Below are positions 48,005-61,643 of a stretch of 64,000 bases of DNA, one piece after another. Source of the stretch: Carcinoscorpius rotundicauda (taxonomy: Eukaryota; Arthropoda; Merostomata; Xiphosura; Limulidae). The translations under genes and the position numbers were made by a program. Position 1 is the first letter of the stretch; every line of letters begins with the position of its first letter. The stretch lies in assembly GCA_011833715.1 (NCBI GenBank), contig CM022401.1, positions 65,018,606 to 65,082,605 on the forward strand, written 5' to 3'. Below the pieces are notes generated by a model that had not been told where the DNA came from, ran no database searches, and saw nothing but the letters and a program-made list of their open reading frames with translations.

Positions 48005-49979
48005 ACACAGTGGGCTGCTTGCACTCTGTCTACTGCACTGCACGTGCGTGAACGTGCAATAGAGAAATTGAAAATCCTACGATTTTGAGTGAAGTTTTGT
48101 AATATTTGTAGTACACATTCATTTGTGTTCTTCTCTGTTCTGATACACATCTAGCCAGAATCTGGATACAGTAATGGGAGGGGAAAATGACTTTCTGAGT
48201 AACTCGTTTTGAATAACCTTCTCTTATTAACTATTTCTATGAAAGATACAGGGATATTTTCTATATGACATTTACTGAAACAAACAGTTGATTTTGGTTC
48301 TGTAAGGTTTTACTCTGTATTCGGGTAAGCGAGTGTAAAAATCTAACAAGGTTTCTTCGGAAAGAAAGCATGAAGCCCGGAGGCGAGGTTTTATTATGTA
48401 TTACTCATAAACCCAAAGTGAGCCAAACTTTTTGACCCCCTAACAGCACGTGTCGCCGTTTTCTCCATAGAATGGTACTATAGCGTATTTTCTCTGGCCA
48501 CATCAGCGATGAGCTTGACCCCAGACGACTTATAGCTTCCCACGCTTTCCGCCAGTCACGTTCAATGTATCATCCCTGCAGGACTAAAATGGACTCGTCC
48601 ATCTACTTGTTCATCTCCAAGAGCGGGAAATACGCGCTTGGTAACAGTATCTAGTGTAGTGTACTGTTAGAGTACATCTTGATTTGATACTATGACGATA
48701 AGATGCAACAACATTTCTTGTTTGCAGTAAGTGCGGTGTGAGCACGTTCTTAGGGATATACATAGTCGTAACACAATTCTGATGAGGCCTGAATTTTAAG
48801 GCGTTAACAACGATGAAAGATTTAACGGGAAACGGTTAATTCAACGCCCTACCACAACCAGTTTTCAAGTTCCGTGAAATATTTTAACCAACCGCTGAGT
48901 AGTAAACATAGAGGGAAAAGCGGCCTTTAAGAACTGGCACATGTAATACTGATAGTGAGGAATTTGGACTTTGGAATCATGATGTTGTGTTGGTAAACGA
49001 AACCAGACACATTAGAACTGCTATAAAAACCAACGGACTGTGCATGTGTGACAGAGTGATAAAGAAAAAGAAATGAACTGGCTGTTCTAAAGTTTAATCA
49101 GACCAAAAGTCAAGCACGGTAGAACAGGTGGACGTCTCACTTGTAATGAACCCTTTCAGCATGTAGGGAAATTTAGGGCCTTCTTTAAGCAGTAAACGTA
49201 GTAGTGACGACATTTAAAAATAGTTGATCAAATGTATTTTTACCTCCTGTCTCATTACGTAATATAGTGGTGTACCGATATCATGATAATTTTACGAACA
49301 TTCTTTCCTTGGTGGTATGTAATTAGTGGTGTGACCATCATTATGGTAGATGTCTGTGATTCTGCTGGTATATCCAGTGACATCTGCGACTGGTATGGAA
49401 GGTAAGCTTATTTTCACATTTTTATTCACAACTGGTAAAGACGTGTTTTTTATTATTATTATAATAGTCGATTTTGTAAGTTTTACCATTTTTGAAATAA
49501 GATAATGATTATACATTTTGATACAGTAGCTTCTTTTATATTCGTAATTAGTCGCATAAATATGCCCCTGAATTTGGTAGGGGTGTGTGTGAAGGGCCTG
49601 ACAGTATTGAGGTTTGCCAACAAGAACAATAACACTGGATGTCCTGATTCGTTTTTTGTAGCTACGTTATGACTTAATATCTGTGTAAATTAAGTCAAAA
49701 ATATTATGAAAAGGCTGGTTAGCCTACACATCTTTGTTGTGTTGATGTACTAGGATGCTAATCAGGCTTTGATTATAACTAGAAAAGGACAGATTCTTTC
49801 TGATTCGAAGTCGGTTATTGTGAGAAGATATGCAATATATGCCTCATCGTGTGTTTCACATTGTTTGGTCATATTAAAAATGGGTTAATAAGCTTTAATT
49901 TCTATGTTGTAAAATAGGGGGAAAAACTGAGGATTATAAAATTCAAAATTATGCAACATATACTTGTACTCTTGGTTGT

Positions 49980-50078
49980 GTGTTTTTTTTATAGCAAACC
50001 TACATGGGGCTGTCTGCTGTGCCCACCATCGGGAATTGAATGTTTGGTTTTAGCATTGTAAATCTGTGAGCTGTACCA
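49980..50078 (-). repeat. SINE-B/C-like copy, old
   Basis: Reads atagcaaacctacatggggc, gcccaccatcgggaattgaa and gttttagcattgtaaatctg in SINE order. Confidence 0.6.
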
Positions 50079-53000
50079 AAAATAAATTGTAAACTTATTT
50101 TATTTACAGCATGTTTAACCAAATCAATTTTGGTTGTATTAATTACTATTTGTAATTGATGAGCTGCGCTGGAACATTTGTAGGGTATTGTCGGACTGTT
50201 TTTAAGGGATGGTGGAATTTTTTGAATCGGTAACCCGTGTAGCCAAGTAAGCCGTGAACCGATAACGATCCAGTACACGTTCATAAGGTTTATGGCAAAT
50301 TGGAGAAAAGTACTAGAAAGCGAAAAATAACACTATAACGTCACGCCCAGCATTTTGTGCATGGTTATATTTAATGTTTCGTAACTATCAAATTGCAGAT
50401 GAGGTTCAAAAGAGGGTCGTTCGCACCCAATAAACCCCTCTATTACCAATGATATCGAATAATAAACCATCAAAACCTTCAGCAGTAGTTAAAATAACAT
50501 ACTTTTTCAGTGATGTATACTATTTTGAAACATTGTTGAGAACCAGCTATTTGTCTTCGGTGTACTTTCAGTATTAATTTATCAATTTATCACTTCTTCT
50601 TCAACATGTCTTTTGATGACACTCATTTTCAACAAGAGTCCAACAAGCAAGTTTGTTCCTATTGATATTTTTTTAACGTTATAAAGATTGGTAGTTTAAA
50701 TGGTTCAGTTTGAGCGTATCCTTAACATAAAATAGAATGGACTTTTCCGGGCTAAGGTCAGTATTTTCTGTGTTGTTTGGAATTGGTTTTTGTAATTACT
50801 TATTTGCACACACACACGTCTTTGTATGGTTTATATATATATATATACGTACACATATTATGAGTCTCTAACTTTAATCAAAGGTGGGGGGGGTAAAAGA
50901 AAACTATGTTAATATAACATATAGTTGTAATTGCGTGTGTGCACCAACTTTAGAAATGGTCCATGTGTTATGCGCGTATCTGACATATATATATATATAG
51001 ACAGAGAGAGAACTTCAAATATATTTTTTGTGGAAGGAAAACGCTAACAAATAACAAAATACATGAGTAAAAGATGACGAGTGGCCTGTTCTGGCTTGTG
51101 ATTATTTAAACGTGTGTAACTATTGGGATAAAAATACTTTTAAGAAGTTGGTTGGTTCTCAAATGAAGCCACTTTTGCGTATGACGACCACTTTTAACTT
51201 ACGAAGTACACTTATCAAGAACAGTTAAAACATTTGTAAGTACACAATAACGTGTTTTGCTCAACGTGAAATACAGGGTTGCGTCTGTTATATAAGAAGC
51301 TCTTATTTTGAAACTTTGTTTTGTACATGCAATATGCTTGTCAACACATACGTAAAAATAAGTATTTTCTATCTGTTTGTCTTTTTATAAAAGTGTAAAG
51401 AACGAAATGGTGTGTACATTCTTTGTAAAAAATTATAAACCGACGTTGTGCAGGTATTTCTATTTTAAGAAAAGGTTTTAGAAACAAGTGTGGTGTGAAG
51501 AAGTATACAGAATTACGACCGTTGAGAAGCTGTTTACCCGAGAAACTTTCCTCTTTCTATTTCTTTGAATATTTTCCAGCATTTGTAGCAATATACCATA
51601 CATGACTAACCGGAAAATTTCGGTTTCTTTATGTTACCACGGCGTCTGCTCCAGTGATCATCAAATAACCGTGTTTGTGGTATTATGGCTATTCGGGTTG
51701 CTTTTCCGTGGCCCGGGGAAAATCTGGCTTGACATCAATGAATCGGAGAATATCTAGATCTCAGGTTACACTAAGCCTAATCCTTTAAATGTGGGGTTGA
51801 GAGTTACAGGTAGAATGCGCTCCTTCAGACTAGTAAACCGTTACAAAGAGAGCGGACAGATGAAATATTTACCTGTAAAGAACATTATTATAAGGTTCTA
51901 AGTGTTTGAGAGTAACTGGTGGCTGTTTTTACCTTCGCTAATCTATGCATATTTTCTTCCGAAGTGGCTCGTACGAATTCTGTTTTGGCGAGAAGCGAAG
52001 GGGAGCAGATTAAAAGTGCGCATCTGACAGAGAAAGCAATGAAAAGTTGGGTGGAGAGAACGTCTTAAAGCACTCGCAGCCGATTATTTTGCGGTGTTCT
52101 CAAAAAAGAAAATTGAAATAACTCTACAGGACGCTAAAGAGAAAGCGGGAGGGTCGAACAACCACCCTTATTTTCTAAAAAAGGCTCACCGTTTTTTTTA
52201 TTAAAAAATAAACTTGAATTTCATGTAAATCATTTAAATTCGTAGTGTAGAAGAAAATATCCATTTTTTCATTGTTATTTTAGAAATAAACCCCCTTTTA
52301 AATACACACACACACTTGGGGTGTTAGCTACACCCAGAAGTAACAATACAATGTTTCTTCTCAGAACTTTTCTGAGCACTTGTGAAAGTTGGCAATACTT
52401 GAGCAGTCTTGGGTTTTTCCAGGAAGTCTGAAATTCTTTAAGCCATTCTGTCAGAATCTAATAATTGTGTTTATATTATATCGTGATGTTCAGGGTGGCT
52501 GTCGTAATGCGTATGATGTAACAGCTTAGCACCTGCATTAGCACATCACGCTTAGCAGCAGACATGTTTACATGCAAACTCCGTGTATGCCAAGAGAATA
52601 TCAAAGATGGATGTACCATACGCATATTGAAACTTGTCACAAAGTCAATACATTTAGCAATACCAAAAAAATGGCTGCTTGTCACGCAATCAATTTTTAT
52701 TTTATAAACTAAACACACTTGTTGCATTAGTATTATATAAATACATATTTTTTCATACATGTACACACAGAGAGAAATTTTTATTAAATATTTTTAAAAA
52801 AGGCTATCTTTCAAAATATGATAACTTAGCGACTCACGCAAGGTTGGTGGACGGTATTACTGTTACACCTATAATATGACACTTTGCAAATTAACAGCTG
52901 TATGTGTCGGTAAACGCGTGCGTTAAACCAACTTTACTTAAATGACGTGTACGTGTAAAATTGGTAAGGTTATACAGGGCTTAATTGTTTACTCGATTGA

Positions 53001-53342
53001 ATATCGTAAGACTACAAATGCAATTATAAATCATGAATCTTAAATATTTTGTTTCCATATGAGACAACGAAAAGCGATAAAATTCGGGCTGGATACTCCG
53101 CACTATATAAGGAAAGGAGAACTCTTATTAAATACTTAATTCGATAATTTGAGATTTATTTCATCAGTTTTAATCTGCTGTGTTCATTTAAAAAGATAAA
53201 TTAATAGATATTTTTTATTATTAAACAAAATGCATGATTTTCGAGGCTAAATAACTGTAACAAATTTAATAAAAACCTTCCACGCGCACCAAGATATACT
53301 AGAAACGTTTGCACTCGTTTAAGTTTGATTGCGAACTCTAGT

Positions 53343-53471
53343 GCCCCCCAGTGGCTCAGCGGTATGTCTGCGGACTTACACGCTAAAATCCGGGTTTCGA
53401 TACCCGTGGTGGGCAGAGCACAGATAGCCCATTGTATAGCTTTGTGCTTAATTCAAAGGCAACAACAACAA
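53343..53471 (+). repeat. SINE-B copy, intact and young-looking
   Basis: Best reference copy of the family here: gccccccagtggctcagcgg to an (aac)n tail. Perfect 11-bp duplication cgaactctagt at 53332-53342 and 53472-53482. Confidence 0.95.
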
Positions 53472-53744
53472 CGAACTCTAGTAGTGTTAATTTGAACTTC
53501 ATGTATTCGGTGCTTGGTTGTAATCAAAGAAAGTTAAATACTTAAAATATTAACTGAGAAAAATCAAGTTCTTTTCTTTATTCAGTGTTTGTACCTTACT
53601 TCATGAAATAAAAATGGATTTAAAGATCATTCGTTAAAAATAACAGGACGACTTGTAGTTTGAGTTTCGAAAATCTGTTTGTTCAATAAGCAAGGAAATG
53701 TAATTACATTTATATCTTTATAACAATCAACCAACCTCAAAATG

Positions 53745-54345
53745 TGTACTTTGTGCTTCTTTACGGTCGTATTTACAGCAATCAAGGTAAAAGCTGGTAG
53801 AATTTTAAATTTTTACGTGCCTCTAAAGTTGGATTTGTACATTTTGAATTATTTTTAGGGAATCAGAGCTCGGAAAACAACAAATGAACATGATTTTAGA
53901 GGTTTATGTCAATTACTCAGCCATATTTTGACAAATTTACATGGGATTTGACACAAAAATACTTTTTAATATATATATATAAATATAGATATTGGGTATT
54001 TCCATTTTTGGTTATTTTAGGGAATAGGTCATGATTTTAAAAGAAAATGATAAAAACCTTATTTCTCGAGTGTATTCGAAAGGTGGACCTTTCTTCTTCA
54101 GGGGCAAACATAATTTTAAGGGTTTTGGCAAACGTAGCCCTGTTTCAACTACATTACACAGAATTTGGTACACAAATACTCTCGACATATCCCAAAAAGA
54201 AATACAGACAGTTTTAGAATTTTTGTCTTTTGTTAAATTTTTCAGTGAGAAAAAGTACAACTTGGGTTTTTTGTAAATCATTCATGGGTATGTCAACAAA
54301 AATACATGGGATTAGAACAAAGATAAATTCTTGCTGATCTCAAGT
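53745..54345 (+). repeat. Unnamed dispersed repeat, copy 2
   Basis: Same block order as 44885-45320, including tttacagcaatcaagg, gattttagaggtttatgtca and gggatttgacacaaaaatac. The insertion-like middle has opposite open frames on both strands (54012-54281), which I attribute to low stop density, not to a gene. Confidence 0.65.
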
Positions 54346-55416
54346 AGTAAAGTGGGTAGTTTATGATTTTTTTTCTGTTTTCATGATTTTTCTGGTGTTA
54401 GGATAGGTCTTGTTAGGACTGTGTGGCGGAGACATGCTGCAATCGTCACCTAATGTTGGCCATCTCAAGTTGTTTTTATGTATTAATGATGATTGCAGTA
54501 CATGGTTTAACAGAGAACTTTCGTCTGTTCTTTTTTAACCTTATTACTTTTACTTTTTTTGTTAAATAAACTTAATTCGTCTTTTAGAATACTTTAACAT
54601 GAATTTAAAATGCTTAAGGACAAAGTAAGTATTTTAATAAGACATTTATCTAATCCGGAAAAACTACGAAACAAAAACAAAATAGGTAAAATCAACCATC
54701 ATTTCATTTATTATGAATGTATTAAACATGTACATAAAAACGAGAATTACTCTAATTTAAACCTTTACAATTTTTAGTTTTCTAGAATTTTTTCGCAGTG
54801 TTACACGAGAATTTTGTCTGCATAATAATCCCCAATTTGAACATCACAGAACTTTTTGCTTTGTTGTTTGTTATTGTACTATACGAAAAAAATGTGTTTG
54901 GTTCAGTTTTTCTTTGTCTGTTTTTAAATTTGATGCACAAAGCACTGTTAGCAACAGTGACTTGCATTATTTTGATGTTAAGCTTTAAAAAGACATACGA
55001 GATATTTACATGTTTTATTTATGTTCATATCTTTTTTTCGAATTGCATCATTTGAACGCGTGCGGTAAGAAATACGTGCAACTGATTCTACACGAGAATT
55101 TGATAACACGTTTCTTTCCATAGGGGCACGAGCGATTTTTAGGCTCGTGACTCACCACTTCAAAGCACAATGAGAATTAACTAAAGATAAAGAAATACTT
55201 AGCTATTCAAAATTAGATAAGCTTGGCATATCGGATTTTCATATTCTCGCAATTAGTTATTACGCTTAAATATTTTGGTAAGAGAAGAACCAAATCAAGG
55301 GGAATTAGAGAAGATTAACCCTTGTCAATAATTTTAATCTGCTATACACCATGTAATTTCTTGGAATTGCTCCATTTGAAGTCTAAATGCGGCATTTTCT
55401 AGGACTTACACCCATT

Positions 55417-55534
55417 TATCCGTCGGTGGTTCGCTGGTAAATTTTAAAGCTTATCACATTAAAACCGGTTTTCAATACTTGCGGTGGGTCAACACAGATA
55501 ACTCATTGTGTAACATTGCGCTGAACAACAAAGA
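55417..55534 (+). repeat. SINE-B/C-like copy, diverged
   Basis: Shows gtcggtggttcgctggta, accggttttcaatacttgcg and cacagataactcattgtgta in order. Confidence 0.68.
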
Positions 55535-55882
55535 AACTAAACACACAGAATTATCATATCGAAGACTCACACGCACGTGCTACTCAGCCATGAACACATT
55601 TTTCCAAATAAAGCTTTGCTTTTCTGAAGCAATATTTAAGTGTTATATATAAAATAAAATAAACGAACAACTGACCTATTAGCTCGGCGTCTCGATCAAA
55701 TGAAACACACACAGTCACGACCTCGTGCCCTACTATACCTCTCGGTTGTATGAACATTTATTTTTTGTCGGTGTTCTAGATTTTACAAAACTAAATAAAA
55801 TCTCAGAACAGAAAGAATATGTTTATTGTGTTCCGCCTGTCCTTTGTCACTAAGAAAGTACATTGCTTGGTTAATACATGTT

Positions 55883-55976
55883 TTTCTTTAGTACGAAAGC
55901 TAGGCAATAGGCCACCTGCGCTGTGTTTATTGCAGGGAATCGAAAACTGGATGTTAGAGGTGTAAGAAGCCAGAAA
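55883..55976 (-). repeat. SINE-B-like copy, old
   Basis: Shows agtacgaaagctaggcaata, gcagggaatcgaaaactgga and gaggtgtaagaagcc in minus-strand SINE-B order. Confidence 0.55.
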
Positions 55977-57300
55977 TCTTATCGTCGACTTATGAATGGC
56001 TTAGCATTTCTATAACAAAAGTAAAGTATTAATTTTTTTTTAAATTTCATACATTGTAAAATTAATTTTATCTTCTTTCGATGAGGTTAAATCCGGTGTT
56101 TATTTTTACACGTTTTTATTTATATATTCTACAAGTTATTGATTGGTAAATCCCTGTTACTTATGCAACTAAGAATCCAATCCAAAAGAAATTTATGTGA
56201 TATAAAAGGTACCAGCTGCTCCTTCCAACAATGCAAACTTGCATCACGTGGATAAAAGACTTAATGGGAATAATGTAAAAAAAAATGAATTTTCTAAAAG
56301 TTGTGCTAAAGACGGAATGTTTATTTTCACTTCACTACACTATTAGGAACTGGTTTTACTAAACATTCCATATTATCTTCTCTCAATCACCCAGCTTATA
56401 AAATGACAAACCGATAGAAAAAGAGAAAAGAAGTGTTAACTCTGGTGTTTTGACCAGATTACCGTGCATTTGATATTACTCTTAAGTCATTTCAATATTG
56501 TATAAATACATATTGTGAAGTTAAATGTGTCCCTGTTTAACGTTATTAACGAAAGACCCGAGGAATGTTAAAAACGTTTTTTTCAACTTTCATGCGCAGC
56601 GTGGTTAAGCATCTTTTGAACGTTATGAACAAAAATGTAAGGCAAAGTGAAGCTCAGTGGAAATATAATTGCTACATAATAACCAAGCTAAATAACGTGT
56701 AGGATGATAAGACATTTCCTGTAAACCTGCTACCCTTGGCCTGTCTGTTGTACAGAATGCTACCAGAGAATTTCAAAGAATTCCTTAGGTAAGATGTCAG
56801 TCTAGAACTGAATTCGTAACTCAAATGTTACGAATGGTTAATCCTGCTCTGGAATCTGAGTGTGTAAAGTTGGACCTTGTCTACCAGTGGAGTTGGAAGC
56901 ATTTGAGATGTGGTGTTACAGACGACCGATGATGATCAACAGTTTTACAAAAATCATTAAAAAAAGTATTGGAACCTTCAAAGACAAAATGCTGCTGGAT
57001 ATGTGAAGAAAACGAACGATTTGATACTTTGAACATATAATTAGGTGTAGAGGAAAGTGTGTGGAGATTCTGAATAAAATCGAAGTAAAAAGAGCGAGAG
57101 ACAGGCTGAAACTTTTTTTCAATGACGTTGAAAGAAGGATGGGAAATAAGTTGAATTAGAAAATTTGATGCACATGACGAGGAAAAGAAAACAGTGGAGA
57201 ACTATAGTAATCGACTCCCAAAATTTAGTTGAACACCATTATTGGTTGATACACCTCTTTATAACTCTAAGTACGTGCAGGAACACAAATATAGTAGGTG
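55977..57300. other. No recognised exon; presumed meteorin-like intron or upstream DNA
   Basis: Unique-looking DNA with no repeat that I recognise. No open frame here carries a signal peptide followed by the Cys-x-x-Trp segment expected for meteorin exon 1. Confidence 0.4.
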
Positions 57301-57310
57301 TTTAAAATTG

Positions 57311-57584
57311 TTTGTTTGTTTTTGAATTTCGAGCAAAGGTATATGAAGGCTATCTGCGCTAGCCGTCCCTAATTCAGTAGTGTAAGACAAGAGGGAAGAC
57401 AGCTAGTTATAACCACCCACTGGTAACTCTTGGGATACCCTTTTACCAACGAATGGTGGGATTGATCGTAACATTATCGCGCCCATACTGCTGAAAAGGC
57501 AAGCATGTTTGGTGTGACAGGGATTCGAACCCGCAACCCTCAGATTATAAGTCGAGTATCTTAATCACCTGGCCAAACCGAGCC
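57311..57584 (-). repeat. SINE-A copy, full length, just upstream of a meteorin exon
   Basis: Complete copy; perfect duplication tttaaaattg at 57301-57310 and 57587-57596. It ends 140 bp before the exon at 57724, inside the upstream intron. Confidence 0.94.
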
Positions 57585-57723
57585 TATTTAAAATTGAAAA
57601 TTTCACATTCATTTAGTAATAGAGAATTAAGTATAATGCTTATCCGAAATAAAAGTGAAATGTATTGATTTTTTTAAAGCCAATCTTATCTTTAAAAAAT
57701 GAAGTTGTGTTTTTTTTCCCTAG

Positions 57724-58109
57724 TGGATTACTTCAAGAGGAAAGGGAAGTTCAATCAGTTTATCTTCGGTGTGGTCAAGGTAGAATTCAGTGGCAATATC
57801 CGCGAGGAGCGCTGCGAATAGTGCTACGCCATGGTTTTTCTGGTCGTGATTTCTTCGGTTGTCTTCGAACGGACGCCCGATTTAGCGGAGCTAATATTTA
57901 TGTTGAAGGGCGCAGGAAATTACACACTCTTTTTACGAAAACGGATGGAAAGCACCCAGACCTATTTCGATGTTTTACTTCGTACCTCGGCAAGGTGGCT
58001 CTTTACGTGGAAGCGGAGCAAACAGGTAATGGACTTCACAAGGAGGTGGCATCATTCAGCTATGATTTACAGCCTGCATCGTCTCGTTCTCTGAGAAGCG
58101 AATTTCAAG
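57724..58109 (+). CDS. Meteorin/meteorin-like protein, internal exon (N-terminal half of mature protein)
   Basis: Meteorin-family proteins are secreted, cysteine-containing neurotrophic or cytokine-like factors. The 128-codon translation shows the family's order of landmarks: SGLLQEE near the start, then VYLRCGQGRIQWQYPRGALR, then a Cys in the CLRTD stretch, then SGANIYVE, and a third Cys in the DLFRCF stretch. The exon starts after a pyrimidine run ending ttttttttccctag. Its first base T completes a codon begun in the previous exon. It ends ...TTTCAAG before gtaagaac, a strong donor, leaving one base of the next codon. The open frame running upstream to 57665 is intron read-through, so no ATG here is the true start. 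The signal peptide and the first Cys-Trp segment should be on an upstream exon that I could not locate. The family assignment rests on remembered motifs. METRN versus METRNL cannot be decided for an arthropod. Confidence 0.87.
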
Positions 58110-59028
58110 GTAAGAACTTTTCAGTTGTTTCTAACAGAATTGTATATAAATACATATATCCACCTTTGAGACGGTAAAGCTTGCATCAAAAAGAAAAGAA
58201 CAAACAAACCAAAAGAAATTTCATATATTTTCGAATTCCCTCTAAATTCATGTTTTTTTATGAAAACGTTTTAGTAACCAAATAATTTTAGTAATTGTAC
58301 GCGAAGCACGAGTTGATAGATCAAAAATGTACTTGTGCTATAATATTATAATTTTGTAGGTTTAAACCTCAACGTTGTTACACAGTTCATACAACTATAA
58401 GTTATATAACCAGTTTTTTGCTATTATTTTATTACGTTTTCTTCTTTTTTGTTAAGCTTTTTTAAAGCTTTGCAGTGTTTGTTTTTTAGGATTAATCATT
58501 AGGCTTAAATTTTCTGTCGCTATACCAGTTAGTAAAATGTGATGCGCTTATTTATTGCCCTACGTAATCCTCTTACATACATTCTGGGTTTATTGCTTCT
58601 GAAATTCGCCTCTCTGTCGTTTATAAGGCTACAAAGAAGCCGCTCTTTACTTTTAAACAAAGGGTCGTTTACAATATTAATCCGAAATGTCTTTTCTACT
58701 GCTAATATTCATACTCGGATCCCAGTGCGTAGGTTATAATGCTTCCTATTCTTTTGTATGGCATAGTCGGTTGTTAACCAGGAATTTTTTTTTTTCGTAA
58801 GCCTGGAAACTTTAATTTATGTTTTTCGTAACTCAACTGCAACGTAATATATTTTTAGTATTTTAAAAATATTCTTACACACATTCATACTAGAATTCAC
58901 AAGTAATTACGTTTGTCTCCCTGTTTGTTATTAATTACATAATGATAAAAGTATTAAGATTTTATTAATATTTCCTAAGAAAAATAAAACCAGTGCTTTT
59001 TTTACGCACGAATAGAAATAGTATTTGT

Positions 59029-59240
59029 TTTGTGGAATTTCAGCAAAGTTATGTATGCTCGTCGTCCCTAGTTTAAGCAGCTAGTAAACGACACTCGCTG
59101 CGAAATGTTGGGCTACTTTTTTGTACGGTAACGAAAACTGTTAATGCCTGTAACTTTATAGCGTCCCCACGGCGGAAAAGGCGAACATGCCAAGAATGGA
59201 ATTTTAAACCGCGACCGGCAAATTGCGAATCGAGTGTCTA
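59029..59240 (-). repeat. SINE-A copy, very diverged
   Basis: Tail ttttgtggaatttcagcaaa, a shortened body with tatagcgtccccacggcg, and a head remnant gaattttaaaccgcgacc. Confidence 0.75.
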
Positions 59241-60895
59241 CTGGAACAATGAGACGAACGTTGGTAATGTTTCGTCCACAGTTTTTGGAATTAGAGACGA
59301 AAGTAGACAATTTAATGTACATAACCGACTTTTTCATAACCATATTTGATTTACTTGAACCTAATTTTATTTCATAACTGGGTCACTCGAACATTTTTTT
59401 GCTATATGTTGCTCGTAACTATAAGATTTTATAAAATGCTCAATCAGTCTTCTGGTTGTAACAGACTAACAATGCACCCACTCATTCTCTGTTCATCTTC
59501 TTAACTTATTTGCATGTTTTAAAATTATAAGAAGAAAGGAAGTGACGTTTTGCGAGAACCTATCAGACCATGCTTTTAGACAATGAATACCTTGTTACGT
59601 TCACTAGGGCTGTATTCTGCGCATATTTGCACTTCTCGAATCATGCCCTGCTCCCTCTTTTGTTTAACCATAGTATGTTTTCTAATTTCCATATTGGTCT
59701 GAGAATGTGTAGACAAATCTCTTGTTAACGTACTTGTTATGATGTTATTAAAATTATATGTGGCAGTTGAATTGCATCCGTCTGACTTGCTTTGATGAAT
59801 GTCATCTCTGTTATTCCAGTCGTTTTAAATATTCTATTATTATAAGCAAATACAAAATACAAAAATGTCAAAATTGTTTAATCTCAAAGTCTTAAGTTCA
59901 AGGAAGGTTCAGTTTAGTATACACTTTGATTAACATTTGTTACGCTAGTTTTGGAGAATTCTATTCCTCATCAGTTACCCAAAACGCATGCTAACCAAAG
60001 CTGGAACTAGTTTGTTGAATATTCAAAACAGATAAACTACAAAAAGTATTATGATCAGAAATGAATTCACGTTTTGATATGGAATAGCTTCCCTAGTGTA
60101 GTAAAAAAAAAAAGTTTGCAGTTTCTAAGGGCGCGTCTTAAGCTAAGCTCCCTCCCTTGGTGTACGGCAGTGTCCTGTCTTCGGCAGGAGTTAATGTTGC
60201 GCGAGTTATGAATCTAAGAAACAGTTGGGCGTCTATGTTTCTAATGGGATCATGGGTGGCAAGAGTTACGTGATTACAAAACTGCCAGTAAAGTTAAACT
60301 AATCGTTATCCAACATCTATTTTTATAGATGCTTCAATAATATCTGTGGTGCACGTATAAAAGACATTAATATGAAGTCATTCAAACAAGTGTTTATAAC
60401 AGTCGAAACAAATTCTCCTTTGAAATGAATTTTATTGGAAACGTATGAAACTAAGTTTGTGAAGATTCTGCATTTTATCAAGTATACTTGAGAAAGGGCA
60501 AAGTTATTAAAATACAACAGAAAAACACGAATAAGTAACTAATCTATTCATAAAAAAATGAAACAAAATGAAAAGTAACAGATGAAAATACAAGCAAAAT
60601 AAAATTAAAATTTAAGAGCGTAAGCTCGCATTACAACATTAAATCGTGCTGATTTTCTTCCGGTGCTTGAGTTTCAAGTTCTCCTGGATTTATTACAGAA
60701 TCTGTTAAAATAATGCTGTCTATAATGTAATAATCTATCATTGAAAAAAACAAAAATAGACAACTTTTAAATTTTGAGTGAAGCACATTTCACAAAAAAG
60801 TCTTTCTTTTTATGTATGAATGAAAACGTTTACTTGTTTGAAAACAGCTGATTGTTAGCTGGCGCACAAGAACTGTATATAGTTTTACACGTAAT

Positions 60896-61128
60896 TGGTT
60901 TGGTTTAGTTTGAATTTTGCGCAAAGCTACAAGAGGGCTATCTGCGCTAGTCGACCCTAATTTAGCAGTGTAGATCTGGAGGGAAAGCAGCTAGTCATCA
61001 CCACCCACCGCCAACTCTTGTGCTATTCTTTTACCAACAAATAGTTGGATTGAGCGAAACATTATAACACCCCCATGGCTGAAAGGGCGAGCATGTTTGG
61101 TGTGACGGGTATTCGAACCCGCGACCCT
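60896..61128 (-). repeat. SINE-A copy, head truncated
   Basis: Tail tttagtttgaattttgcgca and full body; breaks in the head at gaacccgcgacccta. Confidence 0.9.
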
Positions 61129-61427
61129 AAATTATGTTCCCCCACATAACACCTTGTTACATATAACATTTAGGTACGTATAAAGCATGTTTGTATTTGT
61201 AGTAATATTGCGAGTTAATGTAAAACATTATTTTACCATAAGAAACTACGAATAAAGTTTCCTTCACTAACATTATATTTCTGATACTGATACAGATCAC
61301 AATAACTGGTAATTTCTGTCATAAATTTTTGAAATAATTTCTGTACTCTGTAATCTATATAAGGTTTCAGAGAAAGATCAGTTTACGATAAAAAAAACTT
61401 TGTTACTTGCAGTTAGCCTCTTCTTAT

Positions 61428-61643
61428 GCCCGTAGCACCAAACATGCTCGCCCTTTCAGCCGTGGGAGCATTATAATATAATAATCCATCCCACTGTTCG
61501 TTAATAAAATAGTAGTCCAAGAGTCTGTGGTGGGTGGTGATGACTAGCTGCTTTCCTCTCCTCTTACACTGCTAAATTAGGGACGGCTAGCTCATATAGC
61601 CTTTGTGTAGCTTTGCGCGAAATTGAAAACGAACAAACAAACC
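61428..61643 (+). repeat. SINE-A copy lacking most of the head
   Basis: Begins gcccgtagcaccaaacatgc; body and tail (aaaacgaacaaacaaac) are complete. Confidence 0.9.

Larger units (their letters stand above)
46760..53331. other. Intergenic or intronic DNA between the unidentified terminal exon and the meteorin locus
   Basis: It contains two old SINE-B-like copies, TA-rich microsatellites near 50831-50846 and 50983-50998, and a G run near 50885. Patches at 48360-49060 and 51620-52150 are less AT-rich and could hold first exons or promoters of the flanking genes, but no start codon, signal peptide or splice pair could be supported. Confidence 0.4.

Noticed and set aside
52476..52766. 96-codon minus-strand ORF
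   Set aside because: A short segment (SAAKRDVLMQVL) looks protein-like, but no family was recognised and the rest is AT-rich read-through.
54012..54281. Opposed 80-90-codon ORFs
   Set aside because: They lie inside the unnamed dispersed repeat and the two strands mirror each other; probably low stop density.
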